Positions 35,113 to 44,426 of a stretch of DNA of 64,000 nt are shown in pieces. Numbering within the stretch: position 1 is the stretch's first letter; every line of letters begins with the position of its first letter. Origin of the DNA: CAVVFX01 sp963777595 (lineage in GTDB: Bacteria; Acidobacteriota; Terriglobia; Bryobacterales; Bryobacteraceae); NCBI GenBank assembly GCA_963777595.1, contig CAVZRE010000045.1, forward strand, positions 1 through 64,000, in the 5' to 3' direction. Position numbers and translations under genes: made by a program. The notes under the pieces were generated by a model, which had not been told where the DNA came from, ran no database searches, and saw only the letters and a program-made list of their open reading frames with translations.

Positions 35113-37165
35113 ATGTTTATGAAGAAGCTGTTACTGGATTCCGTCATTTTCCTCGCTGCAGCCATCGTGCTGAGTGCGCAAACTTCCGGTTCCGGAGTTG
35201 ACCTGACCGCTCTCGACAAGTCCGTTAGCCCGTGCACGAATTTCTATCAATATGCATGCGGGACCTGGATCAAAGATCATCCGATACCCTCGGATCAATC
35301 GCGCTGGACCCGCTTCCAGGAACTGGCCGAACATAACGACGCGATCGAGCGCAAGATCCTGGAAAAGGAAGCCCCGGCGCCCGGCAAGACGCGAACGCCT
35401 GTGGAACAAAAGATCGGCGATTACTATGCGGCATGCATGGATGAAGCTGCGATCGAGAGCAAAGGCGTAGCGCCGATCAAGCCGCTAATGGACGGAATCG
35501 CCGCCGTAAATAGCCGCGAGCAATTGACCGCGGAAATTATCCGCCTGCACAAGCGGGGCATTCGCGCTTTTTTCAGCTTGCGAGCCGAGCCGGATGAGAA
35601 GAATGCGGCCATGAACATTGCTGTCGTGAATCAGGGAGGGCTTTCCCTGCCCGACCGCGACTACTATTTAAAGGATGATGCGAAGACGGCCGAACTGCGC
35701 AAGCAATTCCGGGAACATGTGACAAAAATGTTCGCTCTGCTCGGCGTAGACGATGCCGGCAAACAGGCCGATGCGGTGCTCACTGTCGAAACCGCCCTCG
35801 CGCGAAACTCGCTCGATCGGGTCGCCATGCGCAATCCCGACAACACCTATCACATCATGACCCTGGCGGAACTCGAGAAACTGGCTCCGGACTTCGCCTG
35901 GCGCAAGTATCTCGCGGGTATCGGCGTCCCGCCCGTCAAATCGCTCAATGTCGCGGAACCTGATTTCGTCCGCGGCCTGAATACCCTCTTGGCGGCCACC
36001 AGCCTGAACGATCTGAAAACCTATCTCGCATGGCATGCTTTGAACGATACGGTCAACATCTCTGGCCGCCGGGCATCGGGCGCGGCAAATGTCCTGCCCA
36101 AAAGGTTTGAAGACGAAAACTGGGAGTTCAACTCGCATATCCTGAACGGAGTGCAGGAGCAGCAGCCACGTTGGAAACGGTGCGTTCAATCCACCGATCA
36201 ACTGCTCGGTGAGGCGCTCGGCAAGGAGTTTGTCGAGGTCGCTTTCAGTGCTTCGAGCAAAGAGAAGACGCTCCAGATGGTAGCCGAGATCGAAGCTGAA
36301 ATGGCCAAACAGATCCGATCGGCCGACTGGATGTCGCCGGCCACCAAGGATCAGGCGATTACCAAACTCCATGAGGTCGCCAACAAAATCGGCTATCCCG
36401 AGAAGTGGCGCGATTACAGTAAGGTCAAGATTGTGCCGGACGATATTATGGGCGATACCCAGCGTGCCACCACTTTCGCGGTTGAGCGGCAACTGGCAAA
36501 GGTCGGACAGCCGGTCGATAAAGCCGAGTGGAGCATGACACCGCCAACCGTCAACGCTTATTACAGCCCGGAGCAGAATAACATCAACTTCCCGGCCGGC
36601 ATCCTGCAGCCGCCTTTCTACAATCCAAAAGCCGGAGATCCCGTCAACTACGGCGGTATCGGAGCCGTGATCGGGCACGAATTGACGCACGGCTTCGACG
36701 ATGAAGGCCGCCGCTACGATGGCCGCGGCAACTTGCGCGAATGGTGGACCGAGGCCGACGGTAAGGCCTTCGATCAAAGGGCCGACTGCATTGCCAAAGA
36801 GTACGGCGGTTTCAGCCCGGTTCCCGGCGTCACGCTTAAATGGCAAGCTGACGTTAGGCGAGAACGCAGCCGATAATGGCGGCATCCGCCTCGCGTTCAT
36901 GGCTCTAATGGACCGCCTGGCCGGACATCCCTTGAGCAAAGTCGACGGCTATACGCCACAGCAGCTATTTTTCCTGGGCTTCGCACAAGTGTGGTGCGGC
37001 GCGAGCACTCCTCAATCGGCGGCGGTGCGAGCGAAGACCGATCCTCATTCTCCCGGCGAATTCCGGGTCAATGGCGTGATGCAGAATATGCCGGAATTCT
37101 CCTCCGCGTGGAGCTGCAAGGTGGGAGACGCAATGGTGTCGGACAAAGCTTGCCGCATCTGGTGA
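35113..37165 (+). CDS. M13 family metallopeptidase (neprilysin/PepO type), one frame break
   Basis: About 683 residues when joined. Signal peptide LLLDSVIFLAAAIVLSA, then SPCTNFYQYACGTWIKDHPI, the M13 N-terminal mark. The zinc site is GAVIGHELTHGFDDEGRRYD (HExxH). The frame breaks in an AAA run at 36838-36840; with two A's the protein continues LNGKLTLGENAADNGGIRLA, giving the third zinc ligand (ENAAD), then PGEFRVNGVMQNMPEFSSAW and the family's C-terminal CRIW. As read, the translation stops at 36876 before the third ligand and would be inactive. A secreted oligopeptidase if intact. Confidence 0.88.
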
Positions 37166-37242
37166 GCCGAAGCATTTAGTGGGGCGGACGCCTGGCGGAC
37201 GCCCTAGTCCGCGTGCGACCCCCCTGTCGCCAAGGCTTTCAT

Positions 37243-37863
37243 TCACAGTTTCACCAGGCCCCGGCGGATGGCTTGCGACACTGCCTCTGTCCGGCTGGCC
37301 GCGCCGAGTTTCGCCAGTATGGACGCCACATGCGTCTTGACGGTATGTTCGGAAATGCTTAACTGGTAAGCCACCAGTTTGTTGCTCAACCCCTCGGCGA
37401 GCAGATCCAGCACTTCGATCTCCCGGTCGCTCAACGGCTCAGCCAGAACTTCTGAAATTCGATGCGGCGACGGCAGCAACGACGGCAATTCCGCTCCGCC
37501 GACGACCACCAGCCCGACGCTGACCGCGTGGACCGCAGCCTCGATCTCCTCGGCGGTCGAATCCCGCGACACCACACCGCGGATTCCGGCCGCTAGCGCT
37601 GCGCCCGCCAGCGCGGGATCGGGCATGTCGATCAGCAGTACGCACGGCCACGCCAGGCCCGCAAGTACTTGCATACGGTCCGGCTGAATATCGCCGGCTT
37701 CGAGCAGCAGGACATCGGCCTGGAGTTCCGTGGACTCAGCGCTGTTGAGGAGCAAAGCGAAGTCCAGCGAGCGGACCAGTTCGAGCGCCGGACTCGAGTG
37801 AACTACACTTTCGAGTCCGGCGCGAGAGATGCTGGACCTTGCCGATACAATGACGCGGATCAC
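37243..37863 (-). CDS. LuxR-type regulator with degenerate receiver
   Basis: 206 residues. The N-terminal receiver fold lacks its key residues: the acidic pair is absent (VIVSARSSISRAGL), Glu55 stands where the phospho-Asp should be (VLLLEAGDI) and Arg replaces the Lys (GVVSRDSTAEEI). The C-terminal HTH is intact: PLSDREIEVLDLLAEGLSNK, ISEHTVKTHVASILAKLGA, SRTEAVSQAIRRGL. It should bind DNA without control by phosphorylation. Its GTG start overlaps the stop of the protease gene (GTGA at 37860-37863), so translation is coupled. Confidence 0.9.
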   Translation of the reverse strand: MIRVIVSARSSISRAGLESVVHSSPALELVRSLDFALLLNSAESTELQADVLLLEAGDIQPDRMQVLAGLAWPCVLLIDMPDPALAGAALAAGIRGVVSRDSTAEEIEAAVHAVSVGLVVVGGAELPSLLPSPHRISEVLAEPLSDREIEVLDLLAEGLSNKLVAYQLSISEHTVKTHVASILAKLGAASRTEAVSQAIRRGLVKL

Positions 37864-38693
37864 GCCGCCCTCGCCGACACTCGCGTCAGTTTCGCTACCG
37901 CCGTCCGGACCGTGGGGTTCGCGCCTCTGAGGAACTGAATCGCCAGCGTACCGGTGACCGCCGCAAGGATGGCGCGCTCCAGGTCGTCCGAGGAGCGGAA
38001 TCGGGACTCCTCCGCTCCGATCAGAATGTCGCCCTGCTGCAACGAGGCGCGTTCGGCGCTCGATCCGGGAACTACCTCCAGCACCACAAAGCCGGTCTCG
38101 CCGGCTTTGAGCGTGGCAGGGTGCACGACGACGCCAAGCCGAGGCGCCTGTTGAAACGCGCCGGCAACGAAGCGGGCTGCCGACTCCGAGGGAATCGCCA
38201 AACCGAGTCCGCCCGCGACCATGGAGTTGATGCCCACCACTTCACCCTTGGCGTTGGCCAGCGGACCACCGGAATTGCCCGGCGCGAGCCGTACGTCGCT
38301 GACCACCCATTGCCTCTCGATCCGGTGAATCACCCCGGTGCTGACCGCGCCGACAAAGCCCAGGGGATTGCCGACCGCGATGACGAGTTCCCCCGGACGC
38401 AACGCCGTCGAATCTCCGTACGTCGCGGAGGGAAGGTTTTCCGGCTGTGATACCTCGATTCGCAGAGCAGCCAGGTCGCGGGCACGGTCGTGCTTCAGAA
38501 TGCTCGCCGCGAGGCGGCGTCCATCCCAGAGTTCGACCGTAGTTGAGTTCCCGCGAAGAACGTGCGCGTTCGTCACAATAACACCCTGGGCCGTCCAGAT
38601 TACGCCCGAACCCATTCCTCGGCTACCGGATCGGATCTGAACCGTGGAGCGGCGAAGCCGCTCCGTTACTTCTCCGAAAACTTCGCCTGCCAT
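37860..38693 (-). CDS. HtrA-like serine protease with PDZ domain, no signal peptide
   Basis: 277 residues. Trypsin-like triad: His44 (VIVTNAHVL), Asp73 (RARDLAALRI) and Ser141 (LAPGNSGGPLANAKGEVVG), then GLGLAIPSESAARFVAGAF. A PDZ domain covers about 180-277 (GFVVLEVVPGSSAERASLQQ, GDILIGAEESRFRSSDDLER). Homologues are usually periplasmic, but this protein starts MAGEVFGEVTERLRRSTVQI with no export signal; AAGGAG precedes the ATG. It lies 12 bases after the pseudoprotease and overlaps the LuxR gene, suggesting a cytoplasmic signalling role. Confidence 0.9.
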   Translation of the reverse strand: MAGEVFGEVTERLRRSTVQIRSGSRGMGSGVIWTAQGVIVTNAHVLRGNSTTVELWDGRRLAASILKHDRARDLAALRIEVSQPENLPSATYGDSTALRPGELVIAVGNPLGFVGAVSTGVIHRIERQWVVSDVRLAPGNSGGPLANAKGEVVGINSMVAGGLGLAIPSESAARFVAGAFQQAPRLGVVVHPATLKAGETGFVVLEVVPGSSAERASLQQGDILIGAEESRFRSSDDLERAILAAVTGTLAIQFLRGANPTVRTAVAKLTRVSARAA

Positions 38694-38705
38694 ATGCCTC
38701 GCTCC

Positions 38706-39623
38706 TTATTTTCGATTGCGCACGGGACGTTCGCCAACCCGGACACCCACCTCTTGTACCTCACCCGCTCGCAACAGGCGGAACGCTACCGTCTCGCCGC
38801 TGCCCGCGCGATGGAGCACCGTCGAAAGAACTTCGGGATCGGAGAGAACCTCGCCGCCCCCGGCAATCAGCACGTCGCCGAGTATCAAACCAGCCGCTGC
38901 CGCGGGACCCTCCGGTTCGATTCCCAGGATCATGATGCCGGTCTCCTGCGTGAGTTGAAATTTGTCCTTCAGATCGCGGGGCAGCGCGACCGGCTGTAGT
39001 GAGATTCCCAGATAGGGACGCCCCACGTGCCCTTTCTCCTGCAGTTTGCCTGCGACGCGGTCAATGGTCTTGCTGGTGACCGCGAGCACCGAACTGCGCG
39101 ATAACCCGGTCGACACCACGCCCACCAAATCACCGCTTGCATCCACCACGCCGCCGCCGGTGGACGTAGGATAGACTCCAATATCCAGGCGGACGAACGG
39201 ATCGAGCCGGCCGCCGCGCCAGGACTGCCACTCTCCGGCCACACCACTGATAATTCCGAAGGAGGCGATCGGACCCGTATTCGCCGTGCGTCCCACGGCA
39301 AGCACCAGTTGGCCCACTTTCAGCGATTCGTCGGAGGCGAAAGTAGCGGGCGCCAGTTCCCCAGTGTCGGCTTCGAGCAGCGCCAGGTCGGTGCCGGGAT
39401 CGCGGCCCTGCAGCCGTGCCTCGGCCGCTCGCCCATCGGGAAAGAGAACACGGATGCCCTCTTCCGCGCGAATACTCTCGCTCGAAGTGAGAATGAAGTT
39501 CTTTCGCCAGATAATGCCGCTAGACCCGATGCGCGGCCGGCCATGGACGGCCACGATGCCGGCCGAAGCCTTCTCGACCGCGCCTGCCAGTTGGTTCGAT
39601 AAGTTTACAAAATCGGTTGCCAT
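38706..39623 (-). CDS. HtrA-like pseudoprotease with PDZ domain
   Basis: 305 residues from ATG 39623, preceded by AGGAG. It has the fold of the neighbouring protease, but the triad has lost two members: ILTSSESI puts Glu49 where His should be, GTDLALLEAD keeps Asp79, and YPTSTGGGVVDASGDLVGVV puts Thr155 in the place of the nucleophilic Ser. The PDZ domain (GIMILGIEPEGPAAAAGLIL, GDVLIAGGGEVLSDPEVLST) is intact. No signal peptide. It may bind peptide ends, or regulate its active partner, rather than cut. Confidence 0.9.
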   Translation of the reverse strand: MATDFVNLSNQLAGAVEKASAGIVAVHGRPRIGSSGIIWRKNFILTSSESIRAEEGIRVLFPDGRAAEARLQGRDPGTDLALLEADTGELAPATFASDESLKVGQLVLAVGRTANTGPIASFGIISGVAGEWQSWRGGRLDPFVRLDIGVYPTSTGGGVVDASGDLVGVVSTGLSRSSVLAVTSKTIDRVAGKLQEKGHVGRPYLGISLQPVALPRDLKDKFQLTQETGIMILGIEPEGPAAAAGLILGDVLIAGGGEVLSDPEVLSTVLHRAGSGETVAFRLLRAGEVQEVGVRVGERPVRNRK

Positions 39624-39721
39624 GATTACTCCTGACTTCAGGATGACTTGGCGGTGGAAGGGGAACATCGGAAGAAAGAGCGATAGCCCGCTCATCCAAA
39701 CGAGCGACTCGCGACGGCAGA

Positions 39722-40814
39722 TCAGCGACTCTGTTTCGAAAGCAGGCGCCGGGTATTGCCGATGCGCTCGGCAACCTGGACTTCGTCAGGAAGCGCCAGT
39801 CGGTACTCGCGCGCGAGAACTTTGTTCGACAGATTGCCCAGCGCGTAGTGGGCGACCGCCGTATCTTTCTCCGAACATAAAATCAGGCCGACCGGAGGAT
39901 TCTCGTGTGGGTGTGTCCAGTGCTCTCGGGCGTAGTTGAGATAGAGATTCATCTGGCCTGCGTCAGAATGAGTAAATTTTCCCAACTTAAGATCCACAAC
40001 GACAAGACATCGCAGCTGTCGATGGAAAAAGAGCAGGTCGACTCGATACCACTCCGTCCCTACCCTAAGTACGTTTCTGCCTGGCGACAAATGCGAAGTC
40101 GCCTCCCAATTCCAGCAGGAAGCGCTCAAGGCTCCCGACGAGCGCGTTTTCCAGATCCGTCTCGGAGTACTCGTCTTTGAGGTTGAGAAACTCCAGAATG
40201 AAAGGATCTCGAATCTCAGCGTCTGCCGTTTGAACCTCTTTTCCCGGACGGAGGGATTTCTTGCCGCCGGTTCTTTCGTAGGCTAAGGTCGCGATCTGGC
40301 GATCCAGTTGGCGCACCGACCACCCGCCGCGAAGGGCCTCCTGCTCGTAGTACCGCCGTGCATCCGGATCGGCGACCGTCACTAGCCTGACATAGTGAGA
40401 CCACGGCAATGGAAACTCGGGTAAGGATTTCGCAGACAGCGTCTGCGAAATGTCAGAGTCGGCCCTTTTCGCAGACGCCGTCTGCGAATTCCGCCAGCCC
40501 AAATAGAACAGGCGCATCTGCTCGAGATTGCGCTCCGAAAATCCTCGGCCCAGGCGTCCAGTCAAGTCGAAAGCTAGCCTCTTGAGCAGTTCCTGTCCAT
40601 ATCCCGCGCGGATATCGCCAGACTGCTCGTGTTCCACTATTCTTTGCCCCACAAGCCAGTAGGTGGATGTCAGAACCGTGTTCACCACCCGAACTGTAGC
40701 GACGCGAGAGGACTCCACGAGCCTGACAAGGCCGTCCTAAAGAACGTCGTAACGCCCTTCGCGTCGACGTTTGCGGGGCGCAAGCTCCTTGCCGGATCTG
40801 TTCAGATTTCTCAC
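39722..40814 (-). pseudogene. YhcG-type (DUF1016) nuclease, disrupted
   Basis: The frame begins at GTG 40814 (RNLNRSGKELAPRKRRREGR), meets TAG at 40737-40739, then goes on LVESSRVATVRVVNTVLTST, GFSERNLEQMRLFYLGWRN and LNLKDEYSETDLENAL. A shift near 40070 separates this from the nuclease part VGTEWYRVDLLFFHRQLRCL, VVVDLKLGKFTHSDAGQMNL, YLNYAREHWTHPHENPPVGL, a complete PD-(D/E)xK core (D..VVDLK). One base less at the shift restores the frame; the TAG would remain. YhcG proteins occur in defence-related gene sets. Confidence 0.8.
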
Positions 40815-40832
40815 GACTGTGTGCTGCCCAAG

Positions 40833-41036
40833 CTAAAAATCGTCAATCGTCACGACGGCTCCCAGAAAGTGATTGGAGTTCTGATCGACGCCATCACGCC
40901 CGTAGAACGCCATGATGTCCTCCCACAGTGTGCGCCACTGGCGTTCTCCCCACGTGTACGGGCGCTGAAATAAAGGGACGAGATTTTGTTTAAACCCACT
41001 GAAATAATCAATGATCTGGGTGGGCGTCGCTTCCAT
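40833..41036 (-). pseudogene. DUF262 (GmrS-like) N-terminal fragment
   Basis: 67 residues from ATG 41036: MEATPTQIIDYFSGFKQNLV, PLFQRPYTWGERQWRTLWED, HFLGAVVTIDDF, then TAG. This is the start of a DUF262 domain, the nucleotide-hydrolysing half of GmrSD-type and related restriction systems. In full proteins the conserved DGQQR motif should follow within about 20 residues, but here the next stretch runs into the YhcG frame 18 bases later. So most of a 500-residue or longer gene is missing, probably by deletion. Confidence 0.7.
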
Positions 41037-41125
41037 TTGGATCCATAGTAGTGCACTGGGATACCTGAGCGGCCTGGACATGTTCGCAGAAGGTCCAAAA
41101 CCCTACTCACGCTACCCTATTAAGA

Positions 41126-42422
41126 GTGCCCGGCTTCTGGTCTCTCTTACAATCCAATCCCAATTACCGGTATACCTGGATGGGCCAGGTCGTCAGCGAA
41201 GTCGGCGACCACTTCAATAGCATCGCGGTCCTCAGCCTTACCCTTCACCTCACCGGTTCCGGACTCGCGGTCGGCGGAGTGATGATCGCGCGCACGCTGC
41301 CGGCCATCCTTGCCGGACCCGTCGCGGGAGTCGCCTTGGACCGCTTCGACAGGCGCAAGATCATGCTCGCCAGCGACATCATCCGTAGCGTCGTCGCGCT
41401 CGCATTCATCCTGATTCTGCGCTTTGAACAGCGGTGGCTCCTTTATTTTCTCAGCGGCCTCCTGGTCTTCGCCTCTCCTTTCTTTACCAGCGGACGGTCG
41501 GCGATCCTCCCGCGCATCACCAGTCCCGAGGAACTCCACACCGCCAACGCGCTCACCCAAACAACCGCCTGGCTGACCCTTTCCATCGGCACTTTGCTCG
41601 GCGGAGTGAGCACCATGAAGTTCGGCTACGAATGGGCGTTCGTCGCCAATGCCATCTCCTTCGTCTTCAGCGCATGGGCGATCTGGCATCTGCGCTAACC
41701 CCGAGGGCCACTTCCGTCCCGAGCGAAAGATGGCCGCGCACCACAGCTTCGGCGAGTTTCGCAAGGACTTAAAAGAAACTTTCGCTTATATGCGCGCGAC
41801 TCCGCTCATCTTTGCCATCGGCATGGCTTACGTCGGCTGGGCGAGTGGCGGAGGCGCGGCGCAGATCCTCTTCACCCTTTTCGGCGAGATCGTCTTCAAA
41901 CGCGGCTCAGCCGGCATCGGCATCATCTGGAGTTGCGCGGGCGTCGGCCTCGTCATCGGCGGCGTCATGGCGCACCGTATGGGCAAACGCCTGTCATTCC
42001 GCGGGTACAAAAACGCCATCAGCATCGGATACTTTATCCATGGCCTCGCCTACATCTTCTATGCGCTGATGCCGACCATCTGGCTTTCTTCCCTATGCAT
42101 CGGAATCTCGCGCATCGCCATGGGTTCCAACAACGTCCTCAACCGGACCATGCTTCTCACTCACGTCCCCGACCGTCTGCGCGGCCGTATCTTCTCCACC
42201 ACCGAAATGATGCTCAACGCCATGATGATGGTCTCGATGGGAGCGGCCAGCATCGCCACCGATCATCTGCCCATCCGCACGATCGGCGTCATCGCCGGTT
42301 GTTTCAGCGCGTCCACCTCGATCTTCTGGCTGTGGGCGGATCTGGCGGATAAACTTCCCGAACCACCTCGCGAGGAGAACCCCGAGCAAGAGGATTACGA
42401 GACCGCCGTCACGCCGGGTTAA
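41126..42422 (+). CDS. MFS transporter, one frame break
   Basis: About 431 residues when joined; GTG start at 41126. Part 1 (helices 1-6): NYRYTWMGQVVSEVGDHFNS, the first-loop motif DRFDRRKIMLASDIIRSVVA, RSAILPRITSPEELHTANAL. The frame ends at TAA 41696-41698; leaving out one base there gives IWHLRNPEGHFRPERKMAAH, continuing into part 2: FRKDLKETFAYMRATPLIFA, GIIWSCAGVGLVIGGVMAHR, LTHVPDRLRGRIFSTTEMML. It resembles MFS exporters of the enterobactin/macrolide type. First gene of a plus-strand operon. Inactive if the break is real. Confidence 0.82.
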
Positions 42423-42431
42423 CTCATATTT

Positions 42432-43079
42432 ATGCGATATGTCTATCTGCACGGCTTTGCCTCCGGACCGTTGTCCCGCAAGGCCCAGTTCTTTCGCGAA
42501 AAACTTTCGTCGCTCGACATCGAGTTAGAGATCCCGGCGCTTGACCAGAGTGACTTCGAGCACCTCACCATCACCCGCCAACTCGATTTCCTCACGCGTT
42601 TGCTCGACGGAGAACCAGCCATCCTGATGGGTTCCAGCATGGGCGGCTATCTCGCCGCGCTCTACGCATCGCAACATCCGGAGATCGATCGCATGGTGTT
42701 GCTCGCGCCCGCCTTCGGCTTCGGCAATCGCTGGGCTGAGACGTTCGGCGCGGAGAAGGTCGCGGCATGGCGCCAGCGGGGATTCGCCGAGGTCTACCAC
42801 TACGCCACTCGCGATATGCGCCGTCTCGCCATCGATCTGCTCAACGACTCCGCCTTACATCCAGGGTATCCGCCCTGCCCCCAGCCGTCAGCCGTCTTCC
42901 ATGGCATTCAGGACAACATTGTCCCGATTGCCGCGTCTGAACGCTGGATTTCCGAAAATCCGCAGGCGCGTCTGGTCCCCTTGAACTCCGGCCACGAACT
43001 TCTCGATGTTCTGGAGCAGATCTGGGAAGAATCCGCACGTTTTCTGCGGCCGGGTTCGCCCTCAACTGTTACTTTGTAA
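42432..43079 (+). CDS. YqiA/UPF0227-type alpha/beta hydrolase
   Basis: 215 residues. It begins MRYVYLHGFASGPLSRKAQF (oxyanion HG motif), then the nucleophile elbow AILMGSSMGGYLAALYA (Ser in GSSMGG), an Asp in FHGIQDNIVPIAASERW and the catalytic His in LVPLNSGHELLDVLEQIW. Length and order match the YqiA esterase family. Cytoplasmic ester or thioester hydrolase of unknown substrate. It follows the MFS gene by 9 bases and precedes the next gene by 2. Confidence 0.87.
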   Translation: MRYVYLHGFASGPLSRKAQFFREKLSSLDIELEIPALDQSDFEHLTITRQLDFLTRLLDGEPAILMGSSMGGYLAALYASQHPEIDRMVLLAPAFGFGNRWAETFGAEKVAAWRQRGFAEVYHYATRDMRRLAIDLLNDSALHPGYPPCPQPSAVFHGIQDNIVPIAASERWISENPQARLVPLNSGHELLDVLEQIWEESARFLRPGSPSTVTL

Positions 43080-43081
43080 GG

Positions 43082-43624
43082 GTGAGGTTCTACTTGTCTG
43101 CGCTGCTGCTCGGCGCGCTTACGTTTGCGCAACAATCATTGGCGCAACAGGCGAGCGTGATGACCGATTACGATGCGGCCCAACTCTTCAACACCGTCGC
43201 CGACCAGACTCAGAAACTTGCCCCGATGATTGAGCAGATCAACACGCCCGACTGGGTCGCGAAGGGCGCCGCCCCTACCTATAACCAACTGCGGGATGGC
43301 GCGCTGGCGCAAAATAAGGCTATCGTGCAGGCGATGCACGAACTGGTGCAGCACCCCTCGAAACTTTCCGATTGCTTGTCGGCGTTGTTCCGCATCCAAT
43401 CCATGGAGATGGAACTGATCTCCCTCGATCCGGGCCTGCGCAAATATCAGAACCCCGCACTGGCTGATTTGATCAGCAGCCTGCTCGCGGAAGGCAATCG
43501 CAATCGTGACCGTTTCCGCGAATACGTGGTCGATCTGGCCAGCCACAAAGAACAGCAGTTCGACGTGGCCGATAAGGAAGCCCAGCGCTGCCGGGAGTCC
43601 ATCATGAAAGGAAGACGTAACTGA
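43082..43624 (+). CDS. Exported hypothetical protein
   Basis: 180 residues from GTG 43082. Signal peptide FYLSALLLGALTFAQQSLAQ, then a helical, soluble body: DAAQLFNTVADQTQKLAPMI, NQLRDGALAQNKAIVQAMHE, LSDCLSALFRIQSMEMELIS and LISSLLAEGNRNRDRFREYV. Two Cys may pair. No catalytic motif is recognised. It is located within a tight operon, so expression with the transporter and the esterase is expected. Function unknown. Confidence 0.75.
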   Translation: MRFYLSALLLGALTFAQQSLAQQASVMTDYDAAQLFNTVADQTQKLAPMIEQINTPDWVAKGAAPTYNQLRDGALAQNKAIVQAMHELVQHPSKLSDCLSALFRIQSMEMELISLDPGLRKYQNPALADLISSLLAEGNRNRDRFREYVVDLASHKEQQFDVADKEAQRCRESIMKGRRN

Positions 43625-43626
43625 CT

Positions 43627-43875
43627 ATGGCGTTTAACTGCAGTATCTGCGGCGAGGAGTCGACTCGCATCTGCGCCACCTGTACTAAAGACACCTGCTC
43701 CAACCACCTGTGCGAACGTTGTGGAAGCTGCAGCGATTGCTGCAACTGCGAGGTCAAACTGGAAGTACGACCGACAGTACAGGAAGCGGGCTATTCACGG
43801 CATTCGTACGCGACCCATCCCAACGACGAACCGCATCCGGGGCCCGATCCGTTACAACATCCCGAAGAAATATGA
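43627..43875 (+). CDS. Small Cys-rich zinc-binding-like protein
   Basis: 82 residues. The first half is packed with Cys: FNCSICGEESTRICATC, TKDTCSNHLCERCGSCSDCC, NCEVKL, eleven or more Cys and a His within about 42 residues, in CxxC pairs resembling a double zinc ribbon or B-box-like knuckle. The second half is acidic and Pro/His-rich. No signal peptide. ATG 2 bases after the preceding stop; its own stop overlaps the next start (ATGA). Metal binding is inferred from spacing only. Confidence 0.7.
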   Translation: MAFNCSICGEESTRICATCTKDTCSNHLCERCGSCSDCCNCEVKLEVRPTVQEAGYSRHSYATHPNDEPHPGPDPLQHPEEI

Positions 43876-44363
43876 GAGCTCGGTTGAGTACGGCGTTTCT
43901 GGCTGTCGCGTTAACTGCGCCCGCCCAAACCCACGATCATCAGGCGATGGTCAATCGGCATGGCGATGAAGTGATGGGCTTCTCGCACGAGAAGACAACT
44001 CATCACTTCCGGCTTTATCCCGATGGCGGAGCGATCGAGGTGCAGGCGAATAACCCTGCCGACTCAACCACACGGGATCAGATCCGGATGCATCTCGAAC
44101 ATATCGCGGGAATGTTTGCGGAGGGAAATTTCGAGGCGCCCATGCTGGTGCACGGTAAAGTGCCTCCAGGAACTCCGGTGATGAAGCAACTTCGGCAGCA
44201 GATCAATTACCAGTTCGAAAAGATGGATAGCGGCGGGCTCGTGCGCATTACTACCCGCAATGCGCAGGCGCGTGCCGCAGTCTACGAATTTCTGCGATTT
44301 CAGATCGCGGACCACCAAACCGGGGACTCCGCGCGGGTGATCAACACACGTCCGCAGCAGTAA
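43872..44363 (+). CDS. Exported hypothetical protein, last gene of the operon
   Basis: 163 residues from ATG 43872, overlapping the Cys-rich gene by four bases. Signal peptide RARLSTAFLAVALTAPAQ; the mature part is His-rich at its start (THDHQAMVNRHGDEVMGFSH, EKTTHHFRLYPDGGAIEVQA), then RDQIRMHLEHIAGMFAEGNF and AVYEFLRFQIADHQTG. The His cluster might bind metal. Similar proteins occur in Acidobacteriota next to metal-related genes, to my knowledge without a known function. Confidence 0.75.
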   Translation: MRARLSTAFLAVALTAPAQTHDHQAMVNRHGDEVMGFSHEKTTHHFRLYPDGGAIEVQANNPADSTTRDQIRMHLEHIAGMFAEGNFEAPMLVHGKVPPGTPVMKQLRQQINYQFEKMDSGGLVRITTRNAQARAAVYEFLRFQIADHQTGDSARVINTRPQQ

Positions 44364-44426
44364 TGGCCAAGGGTATGAAGCCGGGCAGGCCAGCCGATAC
44401 GCTCGCCTGCCCGGCCACTGACGCGA

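Noticed and set aside
35668..36939. A 423-codon minus-strand frame over the M13 peptidase
   Set aside because: It is antisense to the HExxH-bearing gene; no supporting start or motif.
37180..37240. GGCGGACGCC direct repeat as an attachment site or small RNA
   Set aside because: Two copies of a 10-base GC-rich word near the end of the M13 gene; too short and without an integrase or promoter. It is more likely part of a terminator or a spacer repeat.
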